Assembly (NCBI RefSeq): GCF_000150275.1
Contig: NW_002060943.1
Location: 2,694,462-2,758,461 of the forward strand
Direction of reading: 5' to 3'
DNA from: Trichoplax adhaerens
Lineage: Eukaryota; Placozoa; Uniplacotomia; Trichoplacea; Trichoplacidae
Length of the DNA stretch: 64,000 nt
Shown here piece by piece: positions 60,021 through 64,000 of this stretch; within the stretch, counting starts at the first letter, position 1, and every line of letters starts with the position of its first letter. The position numbers and the translations under genes were made by a program. The notes under the pieces were generated by a model. That model was not told the DNA's origin. It searched no databases and was given only the letters and a program-made list of their open reading frames with translations.

Positions 60021-62411
60021 ATGGGAGGTATTTGTTCGTGCCGTAAGAATGAGGTAATTAATTAGTAGAACATTGCTGATTATTTCTTGGATAGTTGTTA
60101 GTTGAAAATGATCATTATTGTTGGTACATAAAGTAATTCCTTTATTAATTGACTTTGACATATCAATTTTATTTTAATTTCAACCTATGATTTAACCTAA
60201 CTAAGTATGGTAATATGAATGTATATATATGAATTATAATAATAAGGAGCAACTACTGAGGGCGGAGTCTTACCTTGGAAACCCCAATCTTGAGATACAA
60301 GCTGAGGTAAATTATTCTGTCACTAGTTAATTATGGGACTATCACAGACTTCTCTTTTGATAAAGGATAAAGTAGAGTATTCAGCTCTTCTTAGTTGCTA
60401 TTGTCAAATTTATTTTAGTATATAGGCAGAAATCTACTACGACACAAATTTTTAATGTACTTTACTATTCATCAATCAAGATACATTTACAATGTGACGA
60501 AGACACTATTTGAACGAGTCCTTTACAAGTCATTAAGGATGGATTATTAGTATAACAAAATGTTAGAAGGAAGTCTTTATTTTTAATAATTGCTAATTAT
60601 TCTAGGATATAAAAATGGCAACAAATAATTTCTCGGCTGAGAATAGAATTGGTGCAGGCGCCTTTGGTGAAGTTTATCAAGCTGATCTGCACTCATTTGG
60701 CGTTGTTGCGGTTAAACGAATTAAGCAAAAATTTGTAAGTAAGTTTTTAACGGCATTACAATAGCGTATTTACTAGTTTTTTATGCAGTCAAGGCAATTA
60801 TGATGCAGATCAATTTCATTAATTTATCTATTTTTGACGATTCATTTAATATGTATCTCGATGATACGTTACAAATATGGTGGTAAAAGATATCAGTAAA
60901 TGATCGACGAGAATGTCAGCTTCTATTTCAGTAAGTAGCAACTACTTGTGTGTTTTTCCGCATCGTATTAATGAATTTAAGATGGATTATAGATGAAAGA
61001 TTGCGATAATAATCGTTTACTTCTAGATATACACATATTAATCTCATACAGTTGCATACCGGCTTGGTTGTTGATGGCCACTTTTGCATGGTGATGGAGT
61101 TTATGATCAATGGCAGTTTAAGATCAAGATTGCAAGCGAAGGTATGCTGATTCAATAAAAGTCCGGTTCTTCATTTGAGTAATTTCTTATTTCTAGGTTA
61201 ATGTAACTTCTATTAATGACCGTATTATGATATTGTAGTTGTACTAAAGTCAGAAATTTAGAATAGAATTGACAACAATTACATAAAAAATTTTGTAATA
61301 ATCAATTACTTCATCGATACAAGCAAATAATTCGTACTCGAATTTAGCGAATTATAATTGCTAAATATCTATAAATTTCAGGATGAAAATCTGAATTATT
61401 TAGTCAGATTACGAATTTGTAGAGGCATAGCCAATGGAATCAATTATCTCCATTCAGCATTTAGGACATATCTTGTGCATAGGGACATTAAGAGTGATAA
61501 CGTATTGCTTTCGGAAGATTACACTCCTAAAATATGTGATTTTGGCCTAGTAAAAATTTTCTCTTCAAAAAGGAATAATAATGTTAATAGTGCTGCCATG
61601 ACTGAAAATATATGCGGAACTCAAGCTTACTTACCCCCAGAAGCATTTGATGGAATAATATCACGGCGTCTTGATGTGTATAGTTATGGAACTGTACGTG
61701 CAGTATATTGATTTAGCAATGCATTAATAAATTTGCAGAGGCTCATAATTGAGATTGCTCTTTATCCCGAAGGTATTACTGGAGATTATATCAGGGAAAT
61801 CACCGCTCTTTAGTAATAAAGAAGGAATTCCATATTTGGTAAATCTATATTTATGCAGTATTTTAAGGCCATCTTACCAGCAGCATGGATGCACTTATAA
61901 TACTCGTATTATACACGAACCGATATTATTTTTAGATTCAACTACAAGATATTTCGAGATTAATTTAATGATTGATGCTTATGTTAGTTCGATTACAGAC
62001 TTAACTGGCTAATTTCCATCAGATATAGTTTTCTTTATAAATTACAATGATGAACGAATTTAGATATGACATATTATTATGGTAAATTGACTATCTCACA
62101 CTGCTGACGATACCCTGTTTATCATTAAAAATCGCTACTAGGCGGACTACTTTCTCTACTGTTACATACACCAAATATCAGCCTTTCCTATCGATAAAAA
62201 GGCCAACTGGCCTAAAGATTATACAAAGGAATTAATGAAGCTAGCCAATTGGTGTCTAAGACATAAATATGAAGATCGACCATATATGAAGGAGGTTAGT
62301 AGGGAGACTATCCAAGGTTTGATTTTGCCGTAATGATTACTAGATGAGCTTATATTATCTATTTATAAGGTGATTGAAAAGCTTTCAGAAATCGCTTCTA
62401 AGACAAAATGA
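60021..62411 (+). CDS. K3: N-terminally acylated RLK/Pelle (IRAK-like) kinase, complete and apparently active
   Basis: Exons: 60021-60053, 60247-60306, 60606-60734, 60890-60930, 61027-61141, 61382-61693, 61773-61838, 62142-62294, 62370-62411. All joins keep phase, giving 316 residues. The start [11 protein letters not shown] has Gly2 (myristoylation) and Cys5/Cys7 (palmitoylation). A short linker leads directly into [21 protein letters not shown]. All key residues are present: glycine loop 47-52, VAVK Lys68, HRDIKSDN (159-166), DFG (179-181), PPEAF, DVYSYG, and the C-lobe Arg (EDRPYM). It is a Ser/Thr kinase of the IRAK/Pelle/plant-RLK group with the size and layout of plant receptor-like cytoplasmic kinases, and no Death domain. 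It probably acts under the membrane; substrate unknown. Neighbours K1, K2, K4 and K5 are inactive-looking relatives. Confidence 0.88.
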
Positions 62412-63144
62412 TTATCATGGTAATTATAAAAAATGAATGATTGCAGTAGCTGAAGAATTTACTCGAATAATTAAAATTACTAAAGAATACAAAATGATCT
62501 TTAAATCATTCAAGATTGAAATAATTATGATTTTTTTGTCATATATCAGCGGTGCAAATAGCTTCCGAAGTGTGGCAATTAATTAAATATTGTGTCATCA
62601 ATGATTTACTTTTATCGAGTAATTAATCATATGTTAACACCTAGCCATTAATAAACTATTATTAAATGTCGTAGAAAGTGTGTTGTGATTGTTGCAATAT
62701 TCAATAAGTAGACTTGGCTATGAATTTATTATTGCTTGCACCAATGAAGTTTGTGAGGCTATATAAAAGCCTCAAAGTTCTTAAGAATCAAAATTTTATT
62801 CTAAAAGCTACTTATTAAAATGACCGATTAAACTCACAACTTGCAATCTACTTCTAACAACTGATAACATTCTGCTATCGACTAACTTGTTAAATTCCTC
62901 AATCAACGTGAGTATTCTATCGTCTAAGACTCGAATCTGAGTTGGTAGATTAAAGAGTGCGTAGAGTTAGTTGCTTAGATAGTTAAGACTACTTTTGACG
63001 AAAGAATCTAATTAATTTTTGTCGTACAATCTCGGTTATGACATCGAGATAACGTAATTAATGAAGAGCTATGATAGAAACTGCATCGATTCAATGATAC
63101 GATGTGATATATTTTAATCGCTAAGTAGTAACTGAGGGTATAAA
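62412..63144. other. Convergent interval between K3 and K4
   Basis: 3' flanks of both kinase genes. No gene or ordered repeat recognised. Confidence 0.5.
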
Positions 63145-64000
63145 TTAGTCTTGGCTACTCTTTTGTTTCCATTTATCCAATACTTGCTTACATTTGGTAA
63201 ACACCTAAAAGTCAGGCAGGTAAATGGATTTGATGAGTAAAGTTGCTTTGTGATTTCCTGTAGAAGCCTTATTTTAATATTAATCAAGTCATACCAGTTC
63301 AATTTGGGGTCGTTCTTTGGCATTTTCAGCAAGGCACGCAGCAGATAAAGTAAGTAGTACTTTTCTTGGGCGATAAATATTAAGATAGTTAATATTTTTC
63401 TTCCATTTTATTCCTATATCCTTGAGGTATTTCCAGTTTTTGTAAGAAGTATTCAACAGATAATCTTTCTATTGATGAGATGAAATACGATATGCAATAA
63501 ATTAATATAACTAAGATAAAGACGGAGATGTACAAAAAATTTGTTAATTTTGCAAACACAATGAAAATTAAAAGAACTAACCAGTTGAGTTGGTTTCCTA
63601 TTGCTATCATAAATCGCCTTCCCAGAAACTACAACTAAACAGATCTAATTGAAATATGAAGCAAAAAGGAGTATTGATTAGATCTTATTACGTGTAATTC
63701 AATATATTCAAAGCTTAATCGCATTTCTTACTGCTCCAAAGCTGTATATATCGTTAGAATAATCGATCATTCCACGTAGGGCTTCCTCGCAAAAATAGCC
63801 AATCTTATCGACTTTGGAAGATTGAGCTAGCTGAATGTTCTTAGAACAATTTACCTGTATACATCCATCGGCCAGTTTTGCTGTTCCATTTTCGTTTATC
63901 AAAACATTTGTGCTGTTAGATAAAAGGAAAATTTTAATTATCCTACTAAATTCAAGTTATGGAGGAAATGATCTGGTTTACAGTAATCCACGCTAAATAG
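63145..64000 (-). pseudogene. K4: RLK/Pelle-like pseudokinase paralogue of K1, partial (runs off the window), probably broken
   Basis: Exons (minus): ..-63947, 63912-63732, 63644-63582, 63468-63295, 63204-63145. They encode NVLINENGTAKLADGC (DFG replaced by DGC, as in K1), NDIYSFGA, an ICLVVVSGKAIYDSN segment, and YRPRKVLLTLSAACLAENAK followed by ERPQIEL. The 63- and 174-nt exons equal those of K1 in length and align without gaps. In the only frame of the leftmost exon that keeps phase with the next, a TGA occurs at 63954-63952, just before the splice site. The alternative frame (..HFLHNLNL) loses phase. So K4 is probably a pseudogene, unless the true exon differs. The N-lobe lies outside the window. 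Confidence 0.66.

Noticed and set aside
63114-63332. 72-codon minus-strand frame (MLKMPKNDPKLNW..)
   Set aside because: It is an alternative frame of the K4 C-lobe exon. The frame reading ..LSAACLAENAK aligns with K1 and joins its neighbours in phase.

Overview
ORGANISM. This is nuclear DNA of an animal: strongly AT-rich, with genes split by short introns carrying GTAAGT-like donors and ...TTTCAG/TTAG acceptors. It holds animal families such as an ADAM protease, a glycoprotein-hormone-type LGR receptor, a MADF/BESS factor and IRAK/Pelle-type kinases. The compact genes and deep-branching look suggest a placozoan (Trichoplax/Hoilungia-like). That is inference from gene content; I could not search a database. 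No bacterial genes, tRNA, rRNA or CRISPR were seen. A 51-base run of N lies at 33265-33315.

LAYOUT. 1-12.6 kb is almost gene-free (a 92-bp tandem repeat, a possible solo LTR, a possible tiny two-exon gene). 12.6-14.3 kb: intronless ADAM10-like protease (+). 15.9-18.3 kb: complete seven-exon PCMT1 (-). 18.3-19.1 kb: a foldback element and GTAC-rich repeats in the shared promoter interval. 19.3-24.7 kb: two tandem membrane-anchored GH20/hexosaminidase-D-like genes (+) with altered catalytic residues and a homogenised core. 26.64 kb: a near-perfect 67-nt palindrome. 30.8-32.7 kb: fragments resembling a COMM-domain gene and other unassigned exons (-). 32.9-40.8 kb: LGR-type GPCR (+). 41.7-46.4 kb: several unrelated tandem arrays and an integrase relic around a MADF-BESS gene (-), one array lying in that gene's first intron. 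47.6-64 kb: a cluster of RLK/Pelle/IRAK-like kinases, consisting of pseudokinase K1 (-), relic K5 (-), acylated pseudokinase K2 (-), acylated and apparently active kinase K3 (+), and broken K4 (-, cut by the window end).

MOST INTERESTING. By splicing small exons I reconstructed K2 and K3 as complete proteins of about 310 residues. Both begin Met-Gly with nearby cysteines (a myristoylation/palmitoylation signature) and then run straight into an IRAK/Pelle-type kinase domain, with no Death domain. This is the layout of plant receptor-like cytoplasmic kinases. One member keeps every catalytic motif and its neighbours have lost them in different ways, so the locus looks like an active kinase plus pseudokinase paralogues. 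The hexosaminidase-D-like pair, with catalytic Asp-Glu replaced by His-Asp, is the second unusual system.

LIMITS. Exon models come from reading frames, splice consensus and recalled family motifs. First exons, UTRs and most low-confidence fragments need transcript data.
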